A DNA stretch of 64,000 bases from JBBRQP01 sp038226175 (GTDB lineage Bacteria > Cyanobacteriota > Cyanobacteriia > Gloeobacterales > Anthocerotibacteraceae): assembly GCA_038226175.1 (NCBI GenBank), contig JBBRQP010000007.1, positions 1 to 64,000 on the forward strand. Direction: 5' to 3'. Numbering within the stretch: position 1 is the first letter of the stretch; each line of letters opens with the position of its first letter. Positions 41,001 to 50,526 of the stretch are shown one piece after another. Both the position numbers and the translations under genes were made by a program. The notes under the pieces are model-generated. The model was not told the origin of the DNA and ran no database searches. It saw nothing but the letters and a program-made list of their open reading frames with translations.

Positions 41001-43463
41001 ATGTTTGAGCGATTTACAGAAAAAGCCATCAAAGTCATTATGTTGGCGCAAGAAGAGGCCCGTCGCCTGGGTCATAACTTTGTGGGTACTGAACAGATTC
41101 TCCTCGGGCTGATTGGCGAAGGCACCGGAGTAGCTGCTAAAGTTCTCAAATCTATGGGTGTCAACCTCAAAGATGCTCGTGTTGAAGTTGAAAAAATTAT
41201 CGGACGTGGTTCGGGCTTTGTCGCGGTGGAAATTCCTTTTACCCCCCGTGCCAAACGTGTCCTAGAGCTTTCTCTCGAAGAAGCCCGTCAATTAGGCCAT
41301 AACTACATTGGCACCGAACACTTACTTTTGGGTTTGATTCGTGAAGGCGAAGGCGTTGCCGCTCGGGTTCTCGAAAACCTCGGCGTTGACCTTGGTAAAG
41401 TCCGCACCCAAGTCATCCGCATGCTTGGTGAAACCGCCGAAGTCACCGCTGGTGGCGCGTCTGGCGGACGCACCAAGACCCCAACTCTTGATGAATTTGG
41501 CGTAAACTTGACCCAAATGGCAATTGACGAAAAACTCGATCCGGTCGTCGGACGTGAAAACGAAATCGAACGGGTGATGCAGATTCTCGGTCGGCGCACC
41601 AAAAACAACCCTGTTCTCGTCGGTGAACCGGGCGTAGGTAAAACAGCAATTGCTGAGGGCTTGGCTCAACGCATTGCCGCCAACGATGTCTCTGAAGTCC
41701 TGCAAGGCAAGCGTGTCATGACGTTGGATATCGGTCTGTTGGTTGCCGGAACTAAATATCGTGGTGAGTTTGAGGAACGCCTCAAAAAAATCATGGATGA
41801 GATTCGTTCGGCAGGTAACGTTATTTTGGTCATCGACGAAGTCCACACCCTAATCGGGGCTGGAGCAGCCGAAGGCGCAATTGACGCCGCTAACATTCTC
41901 AAACCAGCTCTAGCCCGTGGTGAGTTGCAATGTATTGGTGCTACCACCCTTGATGAGTACCGCAAACACATTGAGCGCGATGCAGCTCTCGAGCGCCGCT
42001 TCATGATGGTCAAAGTTGGCGAACCCAGTGTCCTCGAAACCATCGAGATCCTGCGTGGCCTACGCGAGCGCTATGAAAAGCACCACAAATTGCGCATCAC
42101 CGATGACGCGATTGAAGCTGCAGCTACCCTTTCTGACCGTTACATTGCTGACCGCTTCTTGCCGGACAAGGCCATCGACTTAGTGGATGAAGCGGGTTCA
42201 CGGGTACGGCTGCGTTCTTCGCAACTGCCGCCCCAAGCTAAGGAGCTCGACAAAGAGCTCAAGCAAGTGATGCGCGAAAAAGATGATGCTGTACGTTCTC
42301 AGGACTACGACAAAGCGGGTCTATTACGAGACCGGGAAATGGCTCTCAAGCAGGAGATCAAAAATCTTACCCAACTGCACAAAGCCGAAACCGTTAACGA
42401 AGAGATGCCCGAAGTCAATGAAGAGGATATCGCCGCCATTGTTTCGACCTGGACCGGCGTTCCTGTTCAAAAACTAACCGAGTCCGAGTCCGAAAAACTC
42501 TTGCACCTCGAAGATGTGTTGCATAACCGTATCGTCGGTCAGGATGAAGCGGTCAAAGCGATTGCTCGAGCGATCCGTCGCGCCCGGGTCGGTCTCAAGG
42601 ATCCGAAACGTCCGATTGCTTCCTTTATCTTCTCGGGTCCGACTGGGGTAGGTAAGACAGAGTTAGCGAAATCCCTTTCTGCCTACTTCTTTGGTTCTGA
42701 AGAAGCGATGATTCGCCTAGATATGTCCGAGTACATGGAGCGTCATACAGTTTCCAAACTGATTGGCTCACCTCCAGGCTACGTGGGCTACAACGAAGGC
42801 GGTCAGCTCACCGAAGCAGTACGTCGTCGGCCTTACTCGGTCATTCTCTTTGATGAAATCGAGAAAGCCCACCCCGATGTCTTTAATACCTTGCTCCAAA
42901 TCCTGGAAGATGGTCGCTTAACCGATGCCAAAGGTCGCGTGGTGGACTTCAAAAACACCCTGCTGATTATGACTTCCAACATTGGATCAAAGGTCATCGA
43001 AAAAGGCGGCGGTAAAATTGGTTTCTTTGATCCGGGTAAAGCTGACGAGCAAATCTACCAAAATATTCGGAATCTCGTTAACGAAGAACTCAAACAGTTC
43101 TTCCGACCTGAGTTCTTGAATCGCTTGGATGAAATCATTGTCTTCCGTCAGTTGACCCGCGACGAAGTCAAGGTGATTGCCGACCTTCTGCTCAAAGAAG
43201 TGGTCAAACGCCTCAACCTCCAGAACATCCATCTGGAAGTGACCGAGAAGTTCAAGGAAAAACTGGTCGCTGAAGGCTTCAATCCCAGCATGGGTGCGCG
43301 TCCCTTACGTCGTGCTATCCAACGCTTACTCGAAGATGCCCTAGCAGAGCAAATGCTCGCCGGAATCGTCCGCGATGGGCAGACCATTGTCGTTGATCTC
43401 GACGATAAAGGTGCACCGCTCTTCCAACCCTCAGAACGTAAGCTCCTAGCTGCCGCTGACTAG
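41001..43463 (+). CDS. clpC: ATP-dependent Clp protease chaperone subunit ClpC
   Basis: An 820-residue Hsp100 protein. It has two N-terminal repeats (KVIMLAQEEARRLGHNFVGTE; EEARQLGHNYIGTEHLLLG), a first AAA domain with Walker A GEPGVGKT, a UvrB/UvrC-type middle segment (about 415-455, SQDYDKAGLLRDRE), and a second AAA domain with GPTGVGKTE and the sensor region. It unfolds proteins for the ClpP/ClpR protease; it is near-essential in cyanobacteria and plastids. AAGGGG lies 9 nt before the ATG. A strong terminator follows. Confidence 0.97.
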   Translation: MFERFTEKAIKVIMLAQEEARRLGHNFVGTEQILLGLIGEGTGVAAKVLKSMGVNLKDARVEVEKIIGRGSGFVAVEIPFTPRAKRVLELSLEEARQLGHNYIGTEHLLLGLIREGEGVAARVLENLGVDLGKVRTQVIRMLGETAEVTAGGASGGRTKTPTLDEFGVNLTQMAIDEKLDPVVGRENEIERVMQILGRRTKNNPVLVGEPGVGKTAIAEGLAQRIAANDVSEVLQGKRVMTLDIGLLVAGTKYRGEFEERLKKIMDEIRSAGNVILVIDEVHTLIGAGAAEGAIDAANILKPALARGELQCIGATTLDEYRKHIERDAALERRFMMVKVGEPSVLETIEILRGLRERYEKHHKLRITDDAIEAAATLSDRYIADRFLPDKAIDLVDEAGSRVRLRSSQLPPQAKELDKELKQVMREKDDAVRSQDYDKAGLLRDREMALKQEIKNLTQLHKAETVNEEMPEVNEEDIAAIVSTWTGVPVQKLTESESEKLLHLEDVLHNRIVGQDEAVKAIARAIRRARVGLKDPKRPIASFIFSGPTGVGKTELAKSLSAYFFGSEEAMIRLDMSEYMERHTVSKLIGSPPGYVGYNEGGQLTEAVRRRPYSVILFDEIEKAHPDVFNTLLQILEDGRLTDAKGRVVDFKNTLLIMTSNIGSKVIEKGGGKIGFFDPGKADEQIYQNIRNLVNEELKQFFRPEFLNRLDEIIVFRQLTRDEVKVIADLLLKEVVKRLNLQNIHLEVTEKFKEKLVAEGFNPSMGARPLRRAIQRLLEDALAEQMLAGIVRDGQTIVVDLDDKGAPLFQPSERKLLAAAD

Positions 43464-43477
43464 GGTAGAACACATTA

Positions 43478-43519
43478 AAAAAACAACCCGCTCTGAATTT
43501 TCAGAGCGGGTTGTTTTTT
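43478..43519. terminator. Bidirectional terminator after clpC
   Basis: A perfect 19-bp inverted repeat (43478-43496 and 43501-43519) with a 4-nt loop, ending in six T residues on one side and preceded by A residues on the other. It serves clpC (plus) and the oligopeptide ABC gene pair (minus). Confidence 0.93.
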
Positions 43520-43594
43520 GTCTCGATACATTAGCAAGAATATAGGTAAAGCCACAGCGTTGAGGCATGTCTGTGGGTGCAAATGCTACAGACT

Positions 43595-44653
43595 TTATAT
43601 CGCCTGAGTTAGTTTTAAGTTTTGGGCTGCCACATGATGGCAGGTCGCCCAGTGGGTCGGGTCAACTTGTACCCGTGGTGGGATCTCTTCAGTACATAGT
43701 TGCCTGAGGTTGTCGTCGCCTTGAGCAACAGGGCAGCGCGGATGAAAGGGACACCCGCTAGGGGGATTGATTGGACTTGGGACATCGCCTGTCAAGACAA
43801 TGCGTCCCTGTTTACGGATGATTGTCGCCTCAGGGATAGCTGAGAGCAGGGCTTGGGTATAGGGATGTTGCGGCGCGCGAAAAAGTTCTTCGGTGGTTGC
43901 TTGCTCGACAATCCGACCCAAATACATGACCGCTACTTCATCGCATAGATGACGAACAACTGAGAGGTCATGGGAGATAAATAAGAGCGTCAATGCTTCT
44001 TGTTCCCGCAAGTCAATCAATAGATTCAAAATTTGAGCTTGAATACTCAAATCTAAAGCACTGACTGGCTCATCACAAACAATAAAGGTCGGTTTGACTG
44101 CCAAGGCTCGGGCAATACCAATGCGTTGGCGTTGACCACCAGAAAATTCGTGGGGATACTTTTCAGCGACATTGACATGTTTAGCCTCCATATTTTGAGC
44201 ATTATCAGCCGCCGTGAGACCTACTTTGTCAAGAAGATTTTTGACCTCGATCATACGTTGCTCTTTGGTCAGCTCGGGACGATGAATCTCCATACCCTCA
44301 GCGATAATGTCACCAATATTGATGCGGGGATTGAGTGAGCTATAGGGATCTTGGAAGACAATTTGTGCCTTAGACCGAAATTGAAGTAAAGCCTGGGGTG
44401 TCGCTTGCAGAATATCTTTACCCTCAAACAATACTTCACCGCCAGTTGCTGGGGCTAACCGTAACAAGCTTTTACCGACGGTAGTTTTGCCACAACCAGA
44501 TTCGCCAACTAAGCCGAGAGTTTTACCCCGAGGAATGGTAAAACTAACCCCATCAACGGCCTTAACATAACCCGTCACTTGACGTAATAAACCTTTGCGA
44601 ATTGGAAAATAGGTTTGTAAATTTTTGACATCAAGCAGTAGATCGGTGGTCAT
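43595..44653 (-). CDS. Oligopeptide/dipeptide ABC transporter ATPase (OppF/DppF-like)
   Basis: A 352-residue ATPase with Walker A GESGCGKTT, Q-loop (VFQDPYSSLNPR), signature FSGGQRQRIGIARAL and Walker B IVCDEPVSALD. The C-terminal oligopeptide-transporter extension has the Cys cluster C-P-F-H-P-R-C-P ... C near residues 310-330, typical of OppF/DppF (oligo_HPY region). It energises peptide or related solute uptake. The start ATG at 44653 overlaps the OppD stop (ATGA). The permeases and binding protein are not in the window. Confidence 0.92.
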   Translation of the reverse strand: MTTDLLLDVKNLQTYFPIRKGLLRQVTGYVKAVDGVSFTIPRGKTLGLVGESGCGKTTVGKSLLRLAPATGGEVLFEGKDILQATPQALLQFRSKAQIVFQDPYSSLNPRINIGDIIAEGMEIHRPELTKEQRMIEVKNLLDKVGLTAADNAQNMEAKHVNVAEKYPHEFSGGQRQRIGIARALAVKPTFIVCDEPVSALDLSIQAQILNLLIDLREQEALTLLFISHDLSVVRHLCDEVAVMYLGRIVEQATTEELFRAPQHPYTQALLSAIPEATIIRKQGRIVLTGDVPSPINPPSGCPFHPRCPVAQGDDNLRQLCTEEIPPRVQVDPTHWATCHHVAAQNLKLTQAI

Positions 44654-45678
44654 GACGCTGGCTCCGCATAAAGATGACAAGCGACATCCGCCCCGCTAAC
44701 TTGCCGCAAGAGTAGTGGTTCTTTATCATCACATAAGCCTGGCTTGCCACAGGTACAGCGGTCAAAAAACCGACAGTACGTGGGAAATTTGGTCGATGCT
44801 GGCACAATCCCTTCAATGGTGGCGAGTTTTTGACCGCGCACTTGCTTACTCGGCAAACTTGCAAATAGTCCTTGGGTATAGGGATGTAGGGGGTTTTCAA
44901 ATATCTGTTGAACCGTACCACGCTCGACAATTTTCCCGGCATACATCACGGCTACCTCATCAGCCATTTCAGCGACTACGCCTAGATCGTGGGTAATTAG
45001 TAAAATTGCCATGCCAAATTCTTTTTGCAGCCCCCGCAGTAAGTCTAAAATCTGCGCCTGAATCGTTACATCTAGAGCCGTGGTCGGTTCGTCTGCGATC
45101 AAAACTTCTGGCTGACAAGCTAAGGCAATAGCAATCATGACCCGTTGGCGCATACCACCGGAGAGTTGGTGGGGATATTCATCAAGACGGGCTTCAGGTT
45201 CGGGAATCCCTACTTTTTTGAGCATCTCCAGAGCTGCGGCACGGGCTGCGGGTTTTTTCAGATTTTGATGTAGCGCAAATACTTCGATCAGTTGATTACC
45301 CACGGTATAAACCGGATTAAGCGATGTCAGAGGTTCTTGAAAGATCATCGAAATCCGCTTGCCCCGATAACGACGCATTTGAGGTTCGGATAAGTCCAAT
45401 AATTCTGTACCATCAAAAATCAGTTCACTGCCTGCTGTTACGGTTTCGGTCTCAACGACCTCGCCTGCGCGCACGACCCAGCCCGCTGGTTGAGGTACTA
45501 GCCTGATCAAAGAAAGTGCAGTAGCCGATTTACCACAGCCTGATTCACCGAGCAGGGCTAAGGTTTGACCTTTTTTGAGGCTAAAAGAAATGTCATCGAC
45601 CGCTCTGGATAGGCCACTGCGCGTGCGGTAATAGGTTCTCAAATGCTTGACTTGTAACAACGGAGCCTCAGCATTCAT
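44650..45678 (-). CDS. Oligopeptide/dipeptide ABC transporter ATPase (OppD/DppD-like)
   Basis: A 342-residue ATPase, partner of the gene that follows. Walker A GESGCGKSA, Q-loop FQEPLTSLNP, signature LSGGMRQRVMIAIAL, Walker B VLIADEPTTALD; the C-terminal Cys cluster (C-R-F-F-D-R-C-T-C-G) is characteristic of oligopeptide ATPases. I chose the ATG at 45678 (MNAEAPLLQVKHL); an upstream TTG is open but unsupported. The pair OppD-OppF works as a heterodimer with two permeases, which are encoded elsewhere. Confidence 0.92.
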   Translation of the reverse strand: MNAEAPLLQVKHLRTYYRTRSGLSRAVDDISFSLKKGQTLALLGESGCGKSATALSLIRLVPQPAGWVVRAGEVVETETVTAGSELIFDGTELLDLSEPQMRRYRGKRISMIFQEPLTSLNPVYTVGNQLIEVFALHQNLKKPAARAAALEMLKKVGIPEPEARLDEYPHQLSGGMRQRVMIAIALACQPEVLIADEPTTALDVTIQAQILDLLRGLQKEFGMAILLITHDLGVVAEMADEVAVMYAGKIVERGTVQQIFENPLHPYTQGLFASLPSKQVRGQKLATIEGIVPASTKFPTYCRFFDRCTCGKPGLCDDKEPLLLRQVSGADVACHLYAEPAS

Positions 45679-45753
45679 GAGGGGAATTGACCTTTGGGCT
45701 TTGAAAAACAATTATAACCAGCCTACGCCAAAAGCACGGTATCACCTGCTATG

Positions 45754-45788
45754 AAAAGCCCTTATGTGCGTATCAAGTAAGGGCTTTT
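45754..45788. terminator. Terminator after the GlcG/HbpS gene
   Basis: A perfect 11-bp inverted repeat (45754-45764 and 45778-45788) with A and T ends lies right after the stop of the GlcG/HbpS gene (minus strand). It can work on both strands. Confidence 0.8.
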
Positions 45789-45800
45789 AGGCTCACGTCC

Positions 45801-46208
45801 TTAGCTAAATGCTGCCGCACCCGCTTCGGCAACGGCTTGATCCTGCGTACCGCTGCCGCCACTGACACCGATCGCGCCGACGACCTGCCCATCGCGTTTG
45901 AGTGGTAGGCCACCAGCAAAAATCATGACCCGTCCGCCATTGGAGGCATGAATACCATAAAACTGTTCGCCAGGTTTGGCAAAAGCAGCTAAGTCCCCGG
46001 TGGCAACATCAAAAGCCCGCGAAGTAAAGGCTTTATTAATTGAGATATCAATACTCCCAATCCAAGCACCATCCATACGAACATGGGCGACGAGATTGCC
46101 ACCTTGATCAACTATGGCAATATTCATAGGTTGACCAATGACTTCGGCCTGAGCCATTGCGGCTGCGATCATGGTTTGGGCATCTTTGAGCAGGACAGTT
46201 GCGGACAT
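45801..46208 (-). CDS. GlcG/HbpS family (DUF336) heme-binding-type protein
   Basis: A 135-residue protein with the GlcG/HbpS pattern: AMAQAEVIGQPMNIAIVDQGGNLVAHVRMDGA, later GGLPLKRDGQVVGAIGVSGGSG. Some members bind heme or degradation products; others are of unknown function. No signal peptide is seen, so cytoplasmic. The ATG at 46208 follows GGAG by 9 nt. Divergent from uvrC; no functional link is evident. Confidence 0.82.
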   Translation of the reverse strand: MSATVLLKDAQTMIAAAMAQAEVIGQPMNIAIVDQGGNLVAHVRMDGAWIGSIDISINKAFTSRAFDVATGDLAAFAKPGEQFYGIHASNGGRVMIFAGGLPLKRDGQVVGAIGVSGGSGTQDQAVAEAGAAAFS

Positions 46209-46325
46209 GAGAGGGGGCTCCAATAATTTTTGGACAAGGTCGTAATGATCTCATCAAGATCTATCTTAAGATGCCACTGCTGACCTTGGATACCGAACCC
46301 TACTTGCCCCGGTTAAAATAAATAG

Positions 46326-48191
46326 ATGACGACGCTACTTACTGACCCGGAACGCCTAGCCCGGCGCATGGCTGATCTGCCGACTAGTCCTGGCATATAT
46401 CAAATGCGAACGACCACGGGCGAATTACTGTATGTCGGTAAAGCCAAAAATTTACGCAATCGGGTACGCAGTTATTTTCAGCCCGGTCAGCAGCTCTCAC
46501 CACGAATCTGGGTCATGGTGCAGCAGGTCGGTGATTTTGAGTTGATTTTGACGGATACCGAGGCTGAGGCTCTGACCCTCGAAGAAATTCTGATTAAGCG
46601 ACAACAGCCGCGCTATAATGTGTTACTCAAAGATGACAAACAATATCCTTCGATTTGTATCACTTGGTCTGAGGAATATCCCCGCCTCTTTGTCTGTCGT
46701 CCGCGGGGGGCGCGCAACAGCAAAGATAAATATTTTGGCCCCTATGTCGATGCTGGCGCTGCCCATCACATGGTGCAATTTCTCAAACGCAATTTTCTAT
46801 TACGCCAACGCAGCACAATTTTATTTAAGGATCGTCCCTGTATCAACTATGACCTAGGCCGCTGTCCGGGTATTTGTCAACGCTTGATTAGCCCCGAAGA
46901 CTATCGGCAGACGATGCAGCAGGTGCAATGGGTTTTGCAAGGACGGGTCAGTGAACTCGTAGAAGGCTTAAATGATCACATGTTCGCCGCCGCCGAAGCG
47001 ATGGAATTTGAAAAAGCAGCCCGTCTGCGCGATCAGGTGCAAAGCCTGGAGCAGCTGACCGAAAAACAAAAAATCTCACTTACGGATATTTCGATTAACC
47101 GTGATGCCTTGGCCTTGGCGAGTGATGCTCATCGCATTTGTGTCCAGCTCTTTCAGGTGCGCTCTGGCAAATTGATTGGACGATTGGGCTTTACCTTTGA
47201 GAACCAAGGTGATGACCTGGCTCTAATTTTACAAAATGTGATTCAAGAACATTACAAACCCCTCACCAGCGATGAAATTCCTGCCGAAATTTTGGTGCAT
47301 TATGCGTTACCAGACCAAGAGATCATCGAGAGTTGGCTAAGTGAAAAACGAGGCCGCGTAGTCATGCTCAAGCATCCCCAACGCCAGGGTAAAGCCGAAC
47401 TCATTGAGATGGTCAGTCGCAATGCCCAATCCGAGTTAGAGCGTTTGGAGCGGGCTTCTCAGGTTGGTGTAGATGGGTTGATCCGCTTAATGCAAGCCCT
47501 AGATTTACCACAGATTCCTCATCGCTTGGAGTGTTATGACATCTCCCATATTCAAGGTACCGATACCGTAGCTTCACGGGTTGTCTTTATTGATGGGAAA
47601 CCTGCCAAACAACACTACCGTAAATACAAAATTCGCCATCCCAAAGTTGTAGCCGGGGCTCCTGATGACTTTGCCTCAATGGCCGAAGTGATTCAGCGTC
47701 GCTTTTCCTCAAGCAAAGACGCACCGCCAGATTTGGTCGTGATCGATGGCGGCAAAGGGCAACTCTCCGCGGCTCATGCCGTCTTGACTGAGTTGGGTCT
47801 AGAAGATTTACCCGTAATTGGTTTGGCTAAACGCTTAGAAGAAATCTTCCGTCCTCATAATTCGCGTGCCCTGCAACTAGAACTCACCGACCCCGCTCTA
47901 CGTCTACTCCAACAAATCCGTGATGAAGCTCACCGATTTGCGATTAGTTTTCATCGTCAATTACGCGGTAAACGCATGACAAAATCAGCCCTAGAAGAAA
48001 TTCCTGGCCTAGGTGAAGTCCGCATCAAACAATTACTGGCGCATTTTGGCTCACTACGTAAACTCGAAGAGGCTTCGATCAGCCAAATTGCGGAAATTTC
48101 TGGTATTAGCCATAACTTAGCGACAACGATTCATAGCCATTTACATCAAGAACTTCTCGAAACCAGCGATGCTTTACTCGCAAACCCATGA
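46326..48191 (+). CDS. uvrC: Excinuclease ABC subunit C
   Basis: A 621-residue UvrC. N-terminal GIY-YIG nuclease domain (SPGIYQMRTTTGELLYVGKAKNL in pieces, about 20-45), UvrB-binding region (AAEAMEFEKAARLRDQV, about 220-237), C-terminal RNase H-like nuclease (CYDISHIQGTDTVAS; VVIDGGKGQL) and two helix-hairpin-helix motifs at the end (EIPGLGEVRIKQLL; ISGISHNLATTI). It makes both cuts around UV and bulky lesions with UvrA and UvrB. No LexA-type box was seen upstream. Confidence 0.96.
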   Translation: MTTLLTDPERLARRMADLPTSPGIYQMRTTTGELLYVGKAKNLRNRVRSYFQPGQQLSPRIWVMVQQVGDFELILTDTEAEALTLEEILIKRQQPRYNVLLKDDKQYPSICITWSEEYPRLFVCRPRGARNSKDKYFGPYVDAGAAHHMVQFLKRNFLLRQRSTILFKDRPCINYDLGRCPGICQRLISPEDYRQTMQQVQWVLQGRVSELVEGLNDHMFAAAEAMEFEKAARLRDQVQSLEQLTEKQKISLTDISINRDALALASDAHRICVQLFQVRSGKLIGRLGFTFENQGDDLALILQNVIQEHYKPLTSDEIPAEILVHYALPDQEIIESWLSEKRGRVVMLKHPQRQGKAELIEMVSRNAQSELERLERASQVGVDGLIRLMQALDLPQIPHRLECYDISHIQGTDTVASRVVFIDGKPAKQHYRKYKIRHPKVVAGAPDDFASMAEVIQRRFSSSKDAPPDLVVIDGGKGQLSAAHAVLTELGLEDLPVIGLAKRLEEIFRPHNSRALQLELTDPALRLLQQIRDEAHRFAISFHRQLRGKRMTKSALEEIPGLGEVRIKQLLAHFGSLRKLEEASISQIAEISGISHNLATTIHSHLHQELLETSDALLANP

Positions 48192-48238
48192 AATCAAGTG
48201 TTTTACAATAACTCTAGATAATCTTAGGTTTGGTCTAG

Positions 48239-49318
48239 ATGCTAAATGTTGGTGTCGTTGGTACAGGTTTCGGGCAAAAAATTCATGTGCCAGGGTTTCA
48301 GGCACTGACTGGGGTGCAGGTTTTGGGCTTGTGGGGACGGGATCTAGCTAAAACTCAGAGCCTCGCGGTCAAGTTGGGCGTGCCCTTGGTATTTGAGAGC
48401 GTTGAAGCGATGGCGCAGCATCCAGAGATTCATGCCGTGAGTCTCACAACGCCACCCCATCTGCATTATGAGCAGGCCATGACCGTATTGCAGGCCAAAA
48501 AAGCCCTCCTTTGCGAAAAACCCGTAGCCCTAACAGCCGCACAAGTCCAAGCGATGCTCACCCTTGCCGAGGCCAATCAGCTCACCCATGGCGTAGACTT
48601 TGAATTTCGGCTGGTTCCTGAATGGCTACGTTTAAAAGAGCTTTTAGCCGCTGATATCTTAGGCTCGTTACGGTTAATTGACGTGACTTGGCAGGTCGAA
48701 GGCCGCGCTGATGCGAGCCGGAGCTGGAACTGGTATGCCCAAAGAGATCAGGGTGGTGGAGCTTTGGGTGCGATTGGTTCCCATGCTTTTGATTATATTG
48801 AGTGGCTCTTTGCGCCTATTGCTACACTACAAGCCCAACTGACGACAACTATTTCCCAGCGTCCAGATGGCACAGGGCAACTGTTAGCCGTAGATAGTGA
48901 TGATACCTGCAATCTGCTATTTACCCTAGCATCGGGCATATCGGGTCTAATGTCCTTGAGTACCGTAACGTGGTCTGGTCAAGGTCATTGGCTACGGGTT
49001 TATGGCGAAAAAGGAACTCTGATTCTAGGTTCTGCCGATCTCACGGACTATGTTCATGGTTTTCAGCTCTGGTTTGCTCCACCGGGCGGAACGTTACAGT
49101 TAGAAGTGATTCCTGAGCGTTTGCGTTTTGCGCGCACCTATACTGACGGCAGATTAGCACCATTTGTGGGCATCGCGCAGCGGTTTGTGGAGGCGATAGC
49201 CACAGCTCAGCCGATGACGCCTTCGCTTCACGAAGGTTTACGTAGTCAACAGCTTATTGATGCGGCTCAGTATTCTCATCAACACAGTTGTGTCATTAAG
49301 ATGTCAGATTTTGTGTAG
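48239..49318 (+). CDS. Gfo/Idh/MocA family oxidoreductase
   Basis: A 359-residue NAD(P)-dependent oxidoreductase. The N-terminal Rossmann fold has GVVGTGFGQKIHVPGF and the family signature LLCEKPVALTAAQV; the C-terminal domain has DQGGGALGAIGSHAFDYIEW. Substrates of this family are sugars or related compounds; biliverdin reductase is also a relative in cyanobacteria, so a bilin role is possible but unproven. It begins 48 nt after uvrC; a separate promoter was not found. Confidence 0.85.
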   Translation: MLNVGVVGTGFGQKIHVPGFQALTGVQVLGLWGRDLAKTQSLAVKLGVPLVFESVEAMAQHPEIHAVSLTTPPHLHYEQAMTVLQAKKALLCEKPVALTAAQVQAMLTLAEANQLTHGVDFEFRLVPEWLRLKELLAADILGSLRLIDVTWQVEGRADASRSWNWYAQRDQGGGALGAIGSHAFDYIEWLFAPIATLQAQLTTTISQRPDGTGQLLAVDSDDTCNLLFTLASGISGLMSLSTVTWSGQGHWLRVYGEKGTLILGSADLTDYVHGFQLWFAPPGGTLQLEVIPERLRFARTYTDGRLAPFVGIAQRFVEAIATAQPMTPSLHEGLRSQQLIDAAQYSHQHSCVIKMSDFV

Positions 49319-49433
49319 AGACCTCTGAGTGTTTAGGAACATTAACAGCTCATAAAAAAAGCTATCCCCGCTTGTAGAGCAAGTTATGGACTTTTGAATT
49401 GTAAACTAAGAACAATACCCCTGTGAGGTCGTA

Positions 49434-50174
49434 ATGGATTTTTTGTGGACAGAGGCCGGGCAGGTTTTGAAAAATATCTTCGGTTACCATTTTTCGCCGG
49501 AAGATATCCCCCTTGTGCTCACACTAGTCCTGCTTGAAGGGGTATTAAGTTTTGATAATGCCGCAATTTTGGCGGTGATGACCCGCAAACTCCCTGTTGA
49601 AGAACGTAGTAAGGCCCTAACCTATGGTTTGTTTGGAGCCTATGCTTTTCGTTTTTTAGCCGTTGTATTTTCGGCAATTTTATTAATGATTCCTCAAACT
49701 AAATTGTTGGGCGGAGCTTATTTAATTTATTTATGTGTCGCCCATTTTTGGAAATCACACCAGACGGTTGCCGACGAATCAACGATAGCCCCCCAGAGTT
49801 TTTTCGGATTGAGTGCGTTTTGGAGTGCCGTGATTAGTGTAGAGATTGCTGATGCGGTGTTTGCTGTCGATCAAATTTTGGTCGCCATAGCTTATACCAA
49901 TAAATATGTTTTGATCTTAGTTGCCTCCTTGTTTGCAATCCTCGCCTTACGTTTATCAGCGATGGTTTTGACCAAAGTAATCGAGTGGTTTCCCGCCTTA
50001 GAAGGCATTGCTTACGGCGTTGTTGGTCTGGTGGGTATCAAATTACTGGTTAGTTTTTGGGATATTGAAGTACCTAAGGAACTCTCGATTACCCTGACTT
50101 TAGGTGCTTTTTTGATCCCAATTGGGGTCAAATTGCTTATGGATTGGCGTGCTGCCGGAGCGCGTAATTCTTAA
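49434..50174 (+). CDS. TerC family integral membrane protein
   Basis: A 246-residue membrane protein with about seven helices. Conserved acidic motifs sit in helices: LLEGVLSFDNA near residue 35 and EIADAVFAVDQ near 137. TerC-family proteins include manganese exporters and the thylakoid TerC needed for membrane protein insertion in plants. No Mn (yybP-ykoY) riboswitch is recognisable in the 115-nt gap upstream. GAGG precedes the ATG. Its stop overlaps that of the convergent DUF7219 gene by 4 nt (TTAA). Confidence 0.88.
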   Translation: MDFLWTEAGQVLKNIFGYHFSPEDIPLVLTLVLLEGVLSFDNAAILAVMTRKLPVEERSKALTYGLFGAYAFRFLAVVFSAILLMIPQTKLLGGAYLIYLCVAHFWKSHQTVADESTIAPQSFFGLSAFWSAVISVEIADAVFAVDQILVAIAYTNKYVLILVASLFAILALRLSAMVLTKVIEWFPALEGIAYGVVGLVGIKLLVSFWDIEVPKELSITLTLGAFLIPIGVKLLMDWRAAGARNS

Positions 50175-50419
50175 CTCACGGGCGGCGGCTCTTGGTCGAG
50201 AATTTGTTCTTTGGATGCTTTAAGTTGTTTCCAGAGATTTTTTATCTCTTGATAGGCTTCTTTGGGCGTGATTTTACCGCCATTTTCAAGAGCACAGACT
50301 AGGGCTACCCGCTGGGAGAATTCTTGTAAATTGGCATCAAAGATGACGTTGGGCAAAGTGGTCTCCCCATGGAAACTGCGATAAGGAAAAATAAAATCAT
50401 CTTTTGAGGATGAATTCAT
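50171..50419 (-). CDS. DUF7219 family protein
   Basis: An 82-residue cytoplasmic protein: FIFPYRSFHGE, then NVIFDANLQEFSQRVALVCALENGGKITP and AYQEIKNLWKQLKASK in parts. The pattern Y-x-G-E ... F-[DN]-A-N-L-Q-E-F-[AS]-Q-R-V is that of the cyanobacterial DUF7219 family; no function is known. ATG at 50419 suits the family; an ATG at 50458 would add 13 residues. Divergent from znuC and convergent with TerC. Confidence 0.78.
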   Translation of the reverse strand: MNSSSKDDFIFPYRSFHGETTLPNVIFDANLQEFSQRVALVCALENGGKITPKEAYQEIKNLWKQLKASKEQILDQEPPPVS

Positions 50420-50499
50420 GACGACCAGCCCTGATTTATTTCTCCACCCTACACGCATAATTATCGATTTACTAGACTTTGCACCACTTTAGCTGTAAG

Positions 50500-50518
50500 A
50501 ATGAGAATAGTTCTCGTT
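50500..50518. promoter_or_regulatory. Zur/Fur-type operator candidate upstream of znuC
   Basis: A near-palindrome, AATGAGAAT-A-GTTCTCGTT, sits 10-25 nt before the znuC start. The inner arms GAGAA/TTCTC are perfect; the layout (7-1-7) is that of Zur and Fur boxes. Overlap with a probable -10 region (GAGAAT after TTGCAC, 18 nt) would let a zinc-loaded repressor shut off the operon. The regulator is not in the window. Confidence 0.5.
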
Positions 50519-50526
50519 CCAATCCT

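Noticed and set aside
46209..46325. LexA box before uvrC
   Set aside because: Only a short palindrome (ATCTTAAGAT) is present, which does not fit the cyanobacterial LexA pattern.
49319..49433. Manganese riboswitch upstream of TerC
   Set aside because: No recognisable yybP-ykoY core in the 115 nt.
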